From the NCBI GenBank assembly GCA_027919835.1, contig JANVFP010000049.1, forward strand, positions 124,001 to 188,000: DNA of 64,000 nucleotides. Reading direction: 5' to 3'. The notes under the pieces are model-generated. The model ran no database searches. It was not told the origin of the DNA and was given only the letters and a program-made list of their open reading frames with translations. The position numbers were made by a program, and so were the translations under genes. The first letter of the stretch is position 1; each line of letters starts with the position of its first letter. The DNA is from Lentinula raphanica. Taxonomy: Eukaryota > Basidiomycota > Agaricomycetes > Agaricales > Omphalotaceae. This document shows positions 44,101-52,850 of the stretch, piece after piece.

Positions 44101-44772
44101 AAAATTTCACTTTGTTTCGCCTTTATTCACCATATGGACCTGATACTCTACCAAGGTACTTAGATAGCACTAGGGTAGAGAGAAAATTTAGATTCTGTTT
44201 TGCCCCCAAAACTTTTACGCTGAAAGTCCTTCGTACGACTAAGTAAAGATCTCACCCCAGCCTTGAAGAAGCCATCCTCGGATTCTCTTCGAGTTACTTT
44301 CCTTCGAATTCGCCTCGCGTCGTCTTGAATAGGACCGACGAGAGCATTACAACGAGCGAAACTTATTTTTCACCTGAGATAGCCTTCAATCAGAATATAC
44401 ATAGCTCAAGATATGTAAGTCCTGTCTGTCTCTCATGCACGATCACCATTGTTCAATTCAATACCCCATTGATTCTTCACAGGCCGTAAGACGTTCTAGT
44501 ACATATGCCCCCAGTTGTTCTGAGTTTTTCCTGACTAATAGGCCCAAAAAACTTCTGGAGAAGAATTTGAGGTTAAACAGTATGAACTTACTTCTCGCCC
44601 TCGAAGTCCCTTGCGAAAGGAACGAGATAGACATTCTCTCTGTACTTTGGCGGCTGTTCCTCCAGGTTCTTCAACAGGTTTCTTGAACGTTTTGGTTTCG
44701 CGTGTTACTGTCAATGACAGCTCTGGCGAAGCTATCTACCCTCCCCCCAGAACATATAGCTCAACGATGTAA
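32197..44772 (+). CDS. DUF6534-type membrane protein, paralogue D2, with a retrotransposon in an intron
   Basis: Starts MPSIPPVPLHPPTVIE and ends ..YPPPRTYSSTM at TAA 44770. Coding blocks match D1 throughout: YAPFVVGTFMNIFLYG, TYYRNSKR, VFYLFVFDTFNSFCDIG, then after the insertion LVSTPVQVFMAWRIRKITK, LWLVSSALADIVIAV and the Ser-rich tail. The 9,969-bp retrotransposon lies in the intron that begins at 32723 (GTAAAC) and ends at TAG 42759-42761. In D1 the same intron is about 67 bases. Both splice sites survive, so the gene could still be expressed if a 10-kb intron is removed or bypassed. A further ~440-bp segment near 43930-44370, absent from D1, interrupts the tail region. Confidence 0.7.
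32771..33455 (+). repeat. 5' LTR
   Basis: 685 bp, identical to the 3' LTR as far as I can read. A 74-residue frame inside it (32804-33028) is repeated in the other LTR and is not taken as a gene. A TACTTACAG acceptor-like sequence lies near 32971. Confidence 0.95.
33457..33475 (+). other. Primer binding site
   Basis: TGGAGCCCACCGCGAGG begins one base after the LTR end. A TGG start at this spot is the complement of a tRNA CCA end, as expected for a minus-strand primer site. I could not assign the tRNA. Confidence 0.7.
33669..36719 (+). CDS. gag-pro: Gag-protease polyprotein of the Ty3 element
   Basis: The first ATG in the long frame is 33669 (MADMQRPAIIIPMPVPGMP), giving 1,016 residues. A Gag region with FEGKDAREFLEQIEAHGK comes first, then a charged helical linker, then a zinc-knuckle-like CFVCGVPH..CPE near residue 310. 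After it comes a 163-residue segment that occurs twice in tandem. The aspartic protease has MIDTGSELNVG near residue 845 and IILGQPFLQWYACRIDYW. The frame ends GYEGF-stop at 36717, directly on a frameshift heptamer, so RT is probably made as a -1 fusion. Gag forms the particle and the protease matures it. Confidence 0.88.
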   Translation: MADMQRPAIIIPMPVPGMPDAPKFEGKDAREFLEQIEAHGKRAGITDNDKLVDFIVRYSSRSIKTDIRFIPEFDPDVEDKTWEAAKKMLLQMFSAQEEPPEVSIRDLEDSCIVWSTDEPFTKKTDVDRYQRKFFSIAAPLLKQGMLTTKLKGYYFLQGLPKKDQKYVEKHLPAENKKKANPPTVEKVIKLVHQKIDDKESILHHNWDSEEEDVDEIRNRLKSRLNKREEDTDDEGTQDRWATVRSEKNMAEKRGKKVRIEDEREKAPEWQGRQAMEEITRRMDELSLSMARMASQPGPNRSPRPEGVRFCFVCGVPHVDGSVPAKCPEMPNLVRDNLVIYDYISRKYTLPNGQDLPRIPFGVTGGVAGMLRAAANSNPTNGMDRNPILSSSPASISYGATSVFGNDVFGVASLDQKGMEEVLEGQAYPSLRSGRDTARFNPASQQGRENRKRSERDPNQYEKPGYRPPGARILPPEPTIVTESPTTNDERGKESRIDIPPPQNPINRPEGWRKSQPSMSKGKERELKDVDMKDTKEAGGKHGPGTSFHYTSDLQKRADPKKILDKVLDTEITLSLADLVGCKEVLEGQAYPSLRSGRDTARFNPASQQGRENRKRSERDPNQYEKPGYRPPGARILPPEPTIVTESPTTNDERGKESRIDIPPPQNPINRPEGWRKSQPSMSKGKERELKDVDMKDTKEAGGKHGPGTSFHYTSDLQKRADPKKILDKVLDTEITLSLADLVGCSPALQKMISDVARTRREYGKEMVSAIISQYEEDGGEAIVDDGYEYEEGQVSSGLCVAEEDRPRLQNFLRTYSSAVTQSTTKYYAMVTGVFVVTIGGKQFRAMIDTGSELNVGSEDIPEKTGLPMDLEGMKWGLKGIHGEPEQLRGVIVDLPMRIGKYEFPHHLFISRHQINPNWDIILGQPFLQWYACRIDYWRAGHMQLLLWNDGDKERNPHLTLALTDPDDRRNQQSIGRSRGPSRSKEASSNGRYEEAKGSSLYARQYDEEEVDGYEGF
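34924..35901 (+). repeat. Perfect 489-bp in-frame tandem duplication
   Basis: 34924-35412 and 35413-35901 are identical as read and both encode the same 163 residues (starting after EVLEGQAYPS). The unit is a multiple of three, so gag-protease stays open. It falls in the disordered linker between zinc knuckle and protease. Confidence 0.93.
36710..36753 (+). promoter_or_regulatory. Programmed -1 ribosomal frameshift signal
   Basis: The heptamer G GGT TTT (36710-36716) is in the correct register of the gag-protease frame and directly precedes its TGA. A 7-nt spacer follows, then GACGACGC (36724-36731) pairs perfectly with GCGTCGTC (36746-36753) around a 14-nt loop. After a -1 slip the next codon is TTG at 36716, in the RT frame. 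All three features match the standard X XXY YYZ plus stem arrangement. Confidence 0.85.
36716..39022 (+). CDS. pol: Reverse transcriptase / RNase H of the Ty3 element
   Basis: The frame has no ATG near its start and is -1 relative to gag-protease, so it is expected to be translated by frameshifting. RT motifs: KKGVRLVINLEELN, LYGLFDLFSGFDA, FIDDCG (active site, FxDD form, about residue 367). The RNase H region has VVVAVDGCFSGAGW and NEREQNYGQPKSELYSVFRA, usual for gypsy elements. It ends at TGA 39020-39022, four bases overlapping the ATG of the integrase frame. An alternative is splicing at 38993-39048 that would fuse it to integrase. Confidence 0.9.
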   Translation: MKKTTRPVFHASSTSATIGRSLEALLGNDEYKDFDSLFEANPSSHFDRCLRQYALASGNYMTVNTDSIWTARAFPEFGNALEQIKETGAVGNTNLPGQKPRSKYKPVHRKYRPVPTYFPDPVAQQFKPIPKTAPLILPENPPEWEEFDYAEGRMTKEHLEEMLGRIEDGILTKKEIDLIAWVLKKREMAFAWEQAERGSFSREYFPDYAIPTIEHTPWQRAPIPIPRAIKEEVVEEILKAEKIGKFEPTTSSYRSAMFAVKKKKGVRLVINLEELNSVTIQDASLPPNVNEFAESYIGHALYGLFDLFSGFDARWIDEKSRPMFAFTSPVGARQQATMVMGFTNAIQDFQRCTNHSIEQVRDFSSVFIDDCGLKGPTTRYDEEEICPGIQKFVWEYVERMDLLLGTMIEAGITASGSKAIVAAVRLKIVGTVVALEGWIMEPSMVTKIVTWPIPQSITEVRGFLGVAGVGRRWIQKFSIVAKPLTILLRDLTEREFEFTGEALEAFDELKHRISRAPVIIAIDYEAAIKVTRKPRDSDEGLVVVAVDGCFSGAGWSLYQVRDKLKRPAGFGSCTFNEREQNYGQPKSELYSVFRAFKELRHRIWGILFRLDHDAISLAQMLKTPDDVPNAPVLRWITWCKLFTFETNHVPAAAHKVEDGLSRRPAVKDEIVETEEDQEKFLEGYIDSITWAKELGRIQDEGQVNLPYLFDMLAIKFSSRFEDSYRMDRHVCVTQVSSSALDLTKYDERGGRAESVGLKIVSCFSTCRR
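39019..40683 (+). CDS. pol: Integrase of the Ty3 element
   Basis: The zinc-binding HHCC is HNEVGHRGRD.. SCIECQK near residues 140-180. The catalytic core has LDSIH (first Asp), MDAGPEF (second Asp) and GNGVVERAHV (Glu), with spacing fitting DD35E. The C-terminus has the GPY/F-type WTYSGPFIIHER module, then a disordered tail; no chromodomain. If translated separately it starts MRSVLLVSLQV at 39019. If spliced, the joined codon order is LKI|VMKEFVPRK. Either way the enzyme looks intact. Confidence 0.9.
   Translation: MRSVLLVSLQVMKEFVPRKVMTAQVEVCKMGNEEVSLEVHRYEPGGVNEQAYVTEEERRRHQKREDDGNLYWREIRRFLETGELPTRIVTDHERVRFFKRARRFFMREGKMWMLPKAGSGQLPRLVVESEDRRGTILAQAHNEVGHRGRDATYKQVSDRFYWPNMFESVSYFVRSCIECQKMARNIPLVPQDVSWQSPILRHFNLDSIHMPVGTGGFKYIIHAVEPNILWPEAKALKVLNASAVAKFIYESIICRFGCVPFITMDAGPEFQKEVKELLATQYRCQVVVSTPYHPQGNGVVERAHVPLVEALVKAAGDALGTWPGLLNTGLLAIRITVSRTTGFSPYYLLYGTHPVLSFDIEEVTWQMLDWDKVSSTVDLLATRILQLQRRDAGLRLSYAKVRSSRRRAIEDQLRRHGGKYDFHEYEEGMYVWLRESQLETQKGNKGDWTYSGPFIIHERTEQGAYVLRELDGSVMKGHVHAQRLRVFFFRPDNQTLRSRIPTRPKTRQPIVAVGTTENSYTLSAVSSSFASCGLDDVDLEEIRVYRVVPVDTAA
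40792..40800 (+). promoter_or_regulatory. TATA box before the extra retrotransposon ORF
   Basis: TATATATAA follows a T tract at 40785-40792 and lies 53 bases before ATG 40853. This is suitable for a start site about 30 bases downstream and a short leader. Its place between integrase and the extra ORF suggests a separate internal transcript. Confidence 0.5.
40853..41941 (+). CDS. Extra ORF of unknown function in the Ty3 element
   Basis: From ATG 40853 (MAKPIFHSPLEATLEQLF) this encodes 362-363 residues in a single exon, on the same strand as gag-pol, in the position where retroviral elements carry env. It has no signal peptide or membrane helix, so it is not an envelope protein. It is rich in Arg, Glu, Trp and Phe (EMDRRAWWEATTYAAK, FDWNHNIVEHKIHHRFYQHW), which suggests a folded nucleic-acid- or protein-binding protein. 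I recognise no domain. The intact frame in an element with identical LTRs suggests it is still under selection or was very recently. It may be shared by related elements; that needs a search. Confidence 0.75.
   Translation: MAKPIFHSPLEATLEQLFATLVQIVIRRDNEIRGQQVRRMTLEEIKVVEYFAHIPWNEHERDETEMDRRAWWEATTYAAKLQQTRINLREASEDGVARDREQVTVGGFVPFEFFLPTKSFWMGPYAEKWSLRVVRPSPPNQLHWNNPFDFSDSINYSTLMETIPETIHRVPFTPSDRRNQFFSRRPLDSTTRRDFSVRFLYEETDYVLLGDEVQPILFYHIIFRRDIDFTLDELEYESHVASIRRSKSGPRSTLYAFDWNHNIVEHKIHHRFYQHWLDEERKKWVVRERGSGKFVRGRRNAIEQEAFKMWMSRQEDIHPAWQGSLKAFQAKIDEATDDEWQMDNKERIRHAYEYWPSLMRGA
42055..42739 (+). repeat. 3' LTR
   Basis: 685 bp, reading as identical to the 5' LTR. The expected purine tract directly before it is not seen: the bases before 42055 are GTTCCCGCCTC. 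A purine run (AGGAAAGGAGAGG) lies about 100 bases upstream, right after the extra ORF. Confidence 0.95.
43927..44388. other. ~440-bp segment in D2 absent from D1
   Basis: D1 and D2 align up to TCAACGATGTC (about 43929) and again from TTCACCTGAG (about 44372). The middle is extra in D2: GC-rich at the left (GGGTTCCGACCCGGG) and A/T-rich at the right. No terminal repeats or coding motif could be fixed, so its nature is unknown; a solo-LTR or small element relic is possible. Confidence 0.5.
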
Positions 44773-44958
44773 AATATAACAAGCTCGTATTATATGTAGT
44801 CTACGTTGTGTATTCGACGTCGGATTAGCCGCGGAACATACCGAACTTAGTGACATCCTGCCAAAAGCTCGAGATCCGCGTTAGACTTGTTCCAGGCCGC
44901 ACACCTTGCTTCTGACCACCAATCAGCCTCTCAAACCAACGCTTTCAACTCCTCTCAG

Positions 44959-46394
44959 AATGTCTGAGCTCACATATCTTTCTTCTGCTCGTTATGGAAA
45001 AGACGCTGTGCGTGTCTTCCGCGTAGTTCGTGATGGAGCAACACACACAGTTGTGGAATATAACGTCAAAGTCTTATTGGAAGGAGACATCGATGTCAGT
45101 TACACGAAAGCAGATAACAGCGTCATCGTTGCTACAGACAGCAGTGAGTTAGCTACGATCCAGATTCAGACCCTTTGCTGATAGTTACATCTTTCAGTGA
45201 AAAACATCACCTATTGTACGCTACCACGCTTCGTCTGTTGACGGCTATACGGCTGTGGCACTTATCGCATCCAATCTCCAGATTTGGCCAAAGTCTCTCC
45301 CCATATCCTGATCCCCGAACGTTTTGCTATACACCTAGGAACCCATATCGTTAGCAAATATGCCCACATACACAAAGCCTTCGTTGATATCGAACAACTG
45401 CGCTGGAGCCGGATTGTTGTGGGAACGGACGGGAAGCCTCATCCTCATTCATTCTTCAGAGATGGAGACGACAAGAGAACCGTAAAAGTCGAGGTCAGAT
45501 AGTAATATCCTGCTCCGTTTTTGCGCTATCATTGAACCCTATCTAATAGATAGATGGCACTGCTGGAAAGGATAAGCTCCAAGCTCATGTCAGTGCCGGA
45601 ATCAATGGCTTGTTAGGTCCGTGTCCTTATCTCCTCCACATCTTGCTGGTTCCGTTGACGATCCAATTCGTCAGTGCTCAAATCGTCCGGATCGTCTTTC
45701 ACGTCTTTCATACGCGACGAGTACACGCTGTTGAAGGAGGTCGATGATCGTATCTTTTCCACGTCTGTTGATCTGAACTATACCTTTGCGCCTATCGATA
45801 TCTCTCCTCCTAAAGATGAGGTCAGTATGTTCATTTCCGTCATCAGCATGCTTTGCGCTAACTCGTGGTATGCCGACTCATATGTAGAAGAAACTCGATA
45901 TTGTCGCTCCAACCTTGGACCAAGCTCAACGAGGAAGCGTATGGGATCCTACTGTTTTCGATCGGGCAAGAACGATAACTCTGGATGTTTTCGCGGAAGA
46001 CGAGAGTGCTAGTGTACAGGTAAACGCATCCGATCTCAGCATCGTTCTCTCCTTGTGGCTGCTTGTTAACGCTTTTCAGGCCACCTTGTACAAAATGGCC
46101 GACAAAATCATTGCAGAGAATGCAGATATCCAGTCCGTCTCGTATTCTCTGCCTAACAAGCATTACATTCCTGTGGATATGAGCTACATGGGGCTGGATA
46201 ATTTGACTCCGTAAGCGATACCTATTGACTGTGGTTATTGCCCTTCTTACTGAATACTCCCACAGAGCAAAGGCAGAGGTGTTCCAGCCCGTCGCTGCAC
46301 CGAGGTACGAGACATCATTTCGTTATCCTTGTCCGCTTATGCTCATCATTGTGCACACAGTGGGTTGATCACAGCAACCGTGTCACGAAAGTGA
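44959..46394 (+). CDS. uaZ: Urate oxidase (uricase)
   Basis: Spliced reading starts MSELTYLSSARYGKDAVRVF and ends ..GLITATVSRK at TGA 46392. Uricase oxidises urate to 5-hydroxyisourate in purine catabolism. Visible signature blocks are LLEGDIDVSYTKADNSVIVATDS, HLGTHIVSKYAHIHKAF, WSRIV, GKPHPHSFFRDGDDKRT and YALPNKH-type SYSLPNKHYIPVDM. The N-terminal RYGKD contains the Lys of the catalytic set. The C-terminal SRK is a peroxisomal PTS1 signal. About seven exons with short introns; all joins I tested keep frame. Length is close to the usual ~300 residues. The neighbours are unrelated in pathway. Confidence 0.93.
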
Positions 46395-46707
46395 AGTGCT
46401 TGTTAGCATGTAAATGTCTTCAGGTCAAATGTATCTTCGAAATCTGTTTCTATGCAATGTACATCTTCTGCAAGTGCTCACCTATTCATCTGAGGACAAA
46501 ATCCAGTTTTTCAGTGTCTCTGTCGCATGATGGTTGCAGCAGTGAGCACGGTCCGTGTCCATCCTTTTGTCTACGGTCCGCTCGTTCTGCACGCGTCACG
46601 CGGTATTGAACCCGCTGCAAAACCCATTTCGACGTCAATGGGACGAACCAGATATAAACACTTCGTCGTTCGAGCAACGAACGCAGTTCATACCCCCCTT
46701 TTAAAAG

Positions 46708-48820
46708 ATGATCTACCTCCATTGTTTCTCTTCGCTCTCCGTCTGGTCCTCATTCCTGACTTTAGTCTTGTTCCTAACACCGACAGCTCTAGCACTATCT
46801 CCTCAATTTCTTCCTTGTCAAGTTCAAAAGCCCACTGGGGTATCGCCATTGGAAGGATGTCCTGCTGGAACCATATACGTCTCTGCCAATGCTAGTGATC
46901 AATTCGCAAGTTTCACGAAGGTCCAGGACGCTGTCGAGTCTCTGTGAGTTCACTCTCATTTCAACCATGTTTCGCGATGGTTTTACTGGAACTGACCATC
47001 TTATGCTCATAGGACAGACGACGGAAAACTCGCGGTCATATTGATTGGAGAAGGGCAATATTTCGAGACAGTGAACATAACACGTTCTTCACCCTTGACT
47101 ATTCTGGTCCGCATTCCTCCTTCATCGATCATCATTATCAAAGTCTTTCCTAATTAACCTCGCAAACTAGGGTCAACTACCCTCGTCATATTCCTCAGTC
47201 CCCATCTCAACCCCTTTCGCCAACGCGAGCCAACCCAATCTCGTCCAGATCTTCAACACCGTCTTCGTCGAGAACGGAATCGACGATGCAGCTTCTGCCG
47301 TGCTCACTGTCGCGCCCAATGGCGCCGCTGCGTTAATCGGAGCTGGAACGACGGGAGCACCTGCACAGGATGCGTTTGGGAACGTGGATTTCAAGATGTA
47401 TAATGTTGATGTTCAGAACAGAGCTGTGAGGGAATTCTGAGCTTTACATGTTCAAACCAATGGCGTCCGGAATGAACTGATTTTCACTTGATAGTCCTTG
47501 ACCTTTGCGATCTCGCAAGCCCTGGCTACGGATATCTCGTATGCGAACGCATCGTTCTATGGGTGTGGATTCGCGAGCTTTCAAGATACGTGGTATACAG
47601 GAAAGAATGCGAGCACGTACGTCGTCGATAGTGTGATATTCGGCCAAACAGATTGTATGTACCATTCACTCCCATTGTTGAATTGAGGTGACAACTTCAT
47701 CACTCATCCTCGTTTTGACTGGCAGATCTATTTGGTTTTGGTACAGCGTACGTACTACCACGCTGCGTTTTCTCCTCTTTTGTGTGGAGTTCAATAGACA
47801 GAGACCTCGACTGACTTTGGGTACCTATATACCTATGTTTTGTTACAGATGGTTTCAGAATGTCGTACTTGCCGCACGCGGGTGCGGTGGTGGAACGGCT
47901 GCTTGGAAAGGGACCAACTCTAGTCTGACGGAACGTGTCCTACGATATGGCGCGTACATTTCAGATTCCAGGATGATTCGGGTATGAACTTTCGATGATA
48001 TCTCAGCTTTGACTAATGAGGTACTTGCTATATTCAAGTCTCCAGATGCCAACGCGACGTTGAACATCACTGACGACTGTTACCTTGGAAGACCCTGGAA
48101 TGATTGGGCTGTAACGGTGTATCTGAATACGTTCATGGAAGATATCATACAGCCTGCGGGTTGGGAACCTTTTGATTCTGCTCGGTGAGTACTCGTGCTG
48201 TGTTTGCTTCGAAAAATGGTCGTATCTGCTGGCGCTCGTGTGCGACCTGAATCATGAGTCGTTCCTTTACCCCGAGTTATAACAGCATTCCTCGAATCCT
48301 GATTGTGATTCTGATTGTTCAATCCTCGGAGCTCTGGATCAGCTGTGGATTCTGTTGAAAGCTGAAAGCTGTTTTTTTGATCACTCTTTGATTTTGTCCT
48401 TGTGCAGACCGACGATCATCAACACGACGTTTTACGCTGAATATAATTCTACCGGTACGTTTTGATTGTTCTGGTCCAGGTTGATTTATTGTGTTTACTG
48501 CCACGCAATGATCTTCATGGATGTTGATTCTTCTTCTGCGTCTTACCTCTTTCCTTCCGGCGTATCTAAACATACCATTCTGGCCTCTCGCATTGGTTCT
48601 TGAGACTGATACCGCTGATGTTCATATCTGCCTGTATCCGTGACCAATATACCCGATATGATGATTCTAATGCGATCTTCGTTGCACAGGTCCCGGTGGA
48701 GACACCTCGAACCGTATCCCAATCGAACACCTTCTCACCGCTGAACAGGCGGAAGATTTCACAGTGGATAGTGTGTTCCTCGAACACCCCTCGTGGATCG
48801 ATTACGATTACTTGTTCTAG
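46708..48820 (+). CDS. Secreted pectin methylesterase (CE8)
   Basis: Starts at ATG 46708 with a signal peptide (MIYLHCFSSLSVWSSFLTLV.. ALA) and ends DYDYLF at TAG 48818. It removes methyl esters from pectin outside the cell. Family motifs in order: LIGEGQYFETVNIT (GxYxE), TFAISQALATD, YGCGFASFQDTWYTG (first catalytic Asp), VVDSVIFGQTD (second catalytic Asp in the DxxIFG context) and CYLGRPWND (substrate Arg). It is split into about nine exons by short introns; one short exon encodes only LFGFGTA. Pectinesterase of a plant-litter or plant-associated fungus is the natural reading. Confidence 0.88.
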
Positions 48821-49358
48821 AGATTGGGACCCGGTATGTGCTGATGTTATTCCGTGGTGTCTCTTGTGACGATTTTGAGCAAGGAGATATCCAATGGTTG
48901 TTTTCCCAGTTCCGCCGAGAGCGGATCTCGAAAGCTGAGGGACTCACGATGAACATCCTTGTAATCAGATTTGTTCAACACTTTGTGCCCGTAGTACATG
49001 CGATTTCCCCACATATGAGCTACATACTTACATTGTCATGAGCCTGGTCACTGAGTTGAAAATAAGAGGACAATGTCTTCGAAGCTGTGAAAGCTGTTGC
49101 GTTAGCGCCGAGCGCTTGAACAAAGCGCCTTATTGCATGCGGCCTTGTACTTTTGATCACGATACCTTTCGCAAACGATTCTACAATCCTAATCCTTCTC
49201 ATTGCCTTACTCGACTGTGGTCAACGCAGATTTTTTCTTCTTGTTATCGACAGGGAATAAGGAAGCCGTAATCAGGTTCGTTAAGCGCTGCCACTGGCGG
49301 AAGGGAAAAAATATGTTACTGATCGGAGCAAACAAGGGACAAACTAAGCCGCCCACTA
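48821..49358. other. Intergenic region
   Basis: No gene recognised. It contains the 3' flank of the pectin methylesterase and the leader of the RD-repeat gene. Confidence 0.4.
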
Positions 49359-52300
49359 ATGCAAAGATACAACAACAACAACAAGAGACCTCTTCGTAAA
49401 CGACCAATCAGAGACAGGACTGTCACCACTCTCACTGGCAACGACAACAAGCAAGAGCCTCCACCGCCCTCTTCAGCCATCAGTAATAATTCTATCTCCT
49501 TCAACGACGAGCCCCAGGTCTTTTCTCCTCTCAATTCTACTGCTGCTGCTGCAAACCTCGGCAACCTTCATTTCAACCAACTTGAAGTTCCACTTGCCGC
49601 TATGTCACCCAGCTTTGGCTTTGGCTTCAATAGTTTTGTCGGTCCAATGAAACCTAATACTCTTCCTGGTAATTCTCAGCAAAATTCGTCGTCACCTTAC
49701 TATAACCAACCAACGCCAATGCTTCCACCTGGTAAATCCGACCTTGAAATTCTGGAAAATCTCAAGGAAAGAATCAAAAAGGGTCAGCACGAATTTTTTC
49801 GTGCGACGCCAATGCCTGAGCTCCTTGCTGGTCTATATCTTGGACCTTCTTCGCAAGATTTGGATACTCAAGAAAAACGGTCTTCCGATTCGACTAATGA
49901 CGAGGGAAACTCTGGCAAGAAAGTGCGTACATCGTTTTCCTCGAATACTTTGCACCTCCTGATTCATTCGACATATTATACTCCTATAGACTTCGTCTAA
50001 CGCTACTACTGCTGTTGCCTCAGAAAATTTGTCTAGCAAGATTGTATACCCGCCGACTTCTCAAGACAATAACAGCAAGGACAACAATAGCAAGAGCAGG
50101 ATGACGTCCTCGACTGAAGGACCGAGAGCCTCAATTAACCCGAGTTTGCCTGCCAAACCCGCTCTTGCAAATGGCCATAGCAACTTGAATACCCCCAAGG
50201 ATGAGATATCGTCAGGAAGAGACACTTATCTTCCTCCTCCCAGAGAGAGAGGACTATCCTCGTCTAGTGCTTCTTTTCATTCTACTCCCAATTCGGACAC
50301 TGTCTCTGCCAACAAATATCACGATCCACGCGATACTCGTGAGCCCCGAGATGTTCGCGATAGGGACCGAGACAACAGAGACAACAGAGAAAAGGGTCAC
50401 AATGCTCACAGGCGACGCTCTAGCTCGGTTTCGGTCAGCGGTGCTGAATACGCTAGTGTCCGTTATGGCCCGATACGCGACATACGGGACAAAGATTTAC
50501 GACGAGATAGTCGAGATCTAGGAAGACCAGCAGATGACCACTACGATAATGCAAGCTATCGTAAAGAAGACATTATCCCTCCTCCTCCTCTACCTGTTGT
50601 CGACGATTACCGCCGACCTTCGATTCCCAACCCATTACCACCATCTTTCAATGACCGTTATTCAAGACCTCCACCTGCGGCAGAGGAAAGATATCGTTCT
50701 GAAGACCGATACCCAGAACGAATTCCGCCACCTCCACCACCACCACCGCTGAGTCAACCATCTGGTCCCCCTTCTTCTTCCTATGGTGCTTATCGTCCAG
50801 ACGATAGAGACCGTATGCGCTATGACAACCACAACAACTATTCTAACCACTCTACTCATCCACCAAACCATACTCACCACCTTCACACAGGGATCACCCC
50901 ACCTGCGCGACCAAACCACGCTCACGCTTCGCATCCAACCGGAAGTCGATACAACGACAACCGACCGCAGATTGGCGAATCCCCTGTCGCTGCCGCAGCG
51001 TTAGCGGAGCGAGAACAGCGGGAAAGAGCTGCGGCTGAGAGAGAACAGAGAGAGAAAATGGAGCGAGAGAGAGAACGGGAGCGGATGGGTCAGAGGGATA
51101 TGAGGCCTCCTCTGCCACCTTCTCAAGCTCCGGTCAAACTGGAAGAACGGATCGCTAGTCGGGCGCCTACGCTTCAAGAGCGGTTGAATCATCCTCCTGT
51201 TGTGACAGATGGGGCTAGGTCCTTGTCATTGGAAGAGAGATTGTCTACTCATTCTTCGACTGGTAATATTGCTATCACTAACTCGTCAGTAGCTTCAGGG
51301 CTTCCTGGTAGTCCTGCATCAGCCAAAGCTCCGTCGATTGCAGGTTCAGCTGCCACGGTTCCGCCAACTTCGGCTTCTTCGAATGCGTCTACGTCTGGTA
51401 TGTCACCCTTGACCAACATCTTTCTTTCTTCGCAGGCTCAACGCTTTTCATAGCTAATCCCGGAACTACTGAACGTCTCGGTATAGCATCCGGACCAGCT
51501 GGTGCTTCTTCTGCAGCTCCCTCTGCGGGAACAGGACCACCAGTGCCTAGAAACTATTCCCCTGCACCATCGCACGCGAGAGATGACAGCGGAGGAGCCC
51601 GAGAGAGATACCCGTCCCCTACGCCTTCGGAGAGGGACCGCGAGCGAGACCGGAGGATGAGGGCGTATCCCTCACCGCCCTTGTATGACAGAGACAGAGA
51701 CAGAGACCGGGACCGAGACCATCGACGTCTATCCACTGGTGGTAACGGAGGTTCTGGTCCCGTTGGTGGACCTGGTGGACGGGAATACTTCTACGACGAG
51801 CGTGATAGAGATAGGGATCGCAGGAGAGATTGGCCACCGCCTCCGTCAGGAGGAGGTGAGCCGTATTATCGACCACCGCCTGCGAATGTCTCTTCAAGGA
51901 CGCCTTCGATGTATCCTTCGCCGCCTCCGCATTCGTCTTCACAGGAACCACCATCGTCTGTGGGTGATAGATATGATCGTGATGCAAGAGACGTTCGATC
52001 CGGTTTTCGTGGCTCTTGGGATGCTAGGGACCATGACCGCCGTTCGTCTGGTCCGAGCTCTGTTCTGGGGAATGCCTCTCGAATTGATGGTCCTCCTCCC
52101 AGAGGTGGAGGGAACAATGGTGGTGGTGGCGGAATTCCTATACCTATCCCCATCCCAATCCCCTTGCAAAATTCATCAGACGACAGAGACCGTTCCTATC
52201 GTCCAAGTCCTGGTGTAGATTCTCGATACCCCTCGTTCCCATCCTCTGGATCAGGAACACCAGCATCGTACAATCCGTCGCGTGTTCGACCCCGAAGTCC

Positions 52301-52850
52301 AAGTCCCAGTCCTCGAGGGCCTCCTGTCAAAAGACCGAGAGATGATATGTACTCTCCCCTTCCTCCTTCGTCCTCTTCTGCGTCTTACTCATCTCCTGGG
52401 TACACCAACGGACCTACTAGTGGACCAGGTCCTTTGAGGAGGTCAATGGACTACCCTCCTCCTCCTCTGCCGCATGCTCAATCCGGACGCGAGATGCGCG
52501 ATCCTAGAGATGGGCCATATTATGATAAGTACGACAAGTACGACCCTCGTTCGCCTAATGGTGGTGGTGGTAATGCTGGTGGGAATTACTCATCTTCTCT
52601 TCCCGCCAGCTACGATCGGCCAAGGTCACCTCTTCCTCCTCCTCGAAGTGGTGCGTACCCAGGAGGCTTTCGCGATTCCACGAGGGATATGCGTGATATG
52701 AGAGATCCGAGGGATGGGAGGGATCCTAGGGATCCTAGAGATATGAGAGACATGCGTGATATGAGAGACCAGAGAGATATGAGGGATATGAGGGATCTCA
52801 GAGATGATCCCAGGCGATATAGTATGGCTCCACCGCCGTTACCTCGTTAG
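49359..52850 (+). CDS. Arg/Asp-repeat disordered protein, 1,128 residues
   Basis: Exons 49359-49922, 49990-51397 and 51436-52850 join exactly in frame (3,387 nt including stop). The second intron is only 38 nt (GTATGT..TTCGCAG). The N-terminus carries a short ordered-looking LENLKERIKKGQHEFFRA motif. The rest is disordered: RDRDRDNRDNRE repeats, PPPPPPPP runs, SPSPSP phosphosites, a GGGGGIPIPIPIPIP stretch and a C-terminal ladder of RDMRD units. RD/RS-type tracts are common in RNA-processing and transcription-elongation proteins that phase-separate in the nucleus; that role is inferred from composition only. No catalytic domain is present. Confidence 0.8.

Noticed and set aside
51866..52153. 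Gly/Pro-rich minus-strand frames opposite the RD-repeat gene
   Set aside because: They are shadows of the repetitive codons (GGN, CCN, GAN) of the plus-strand gene.
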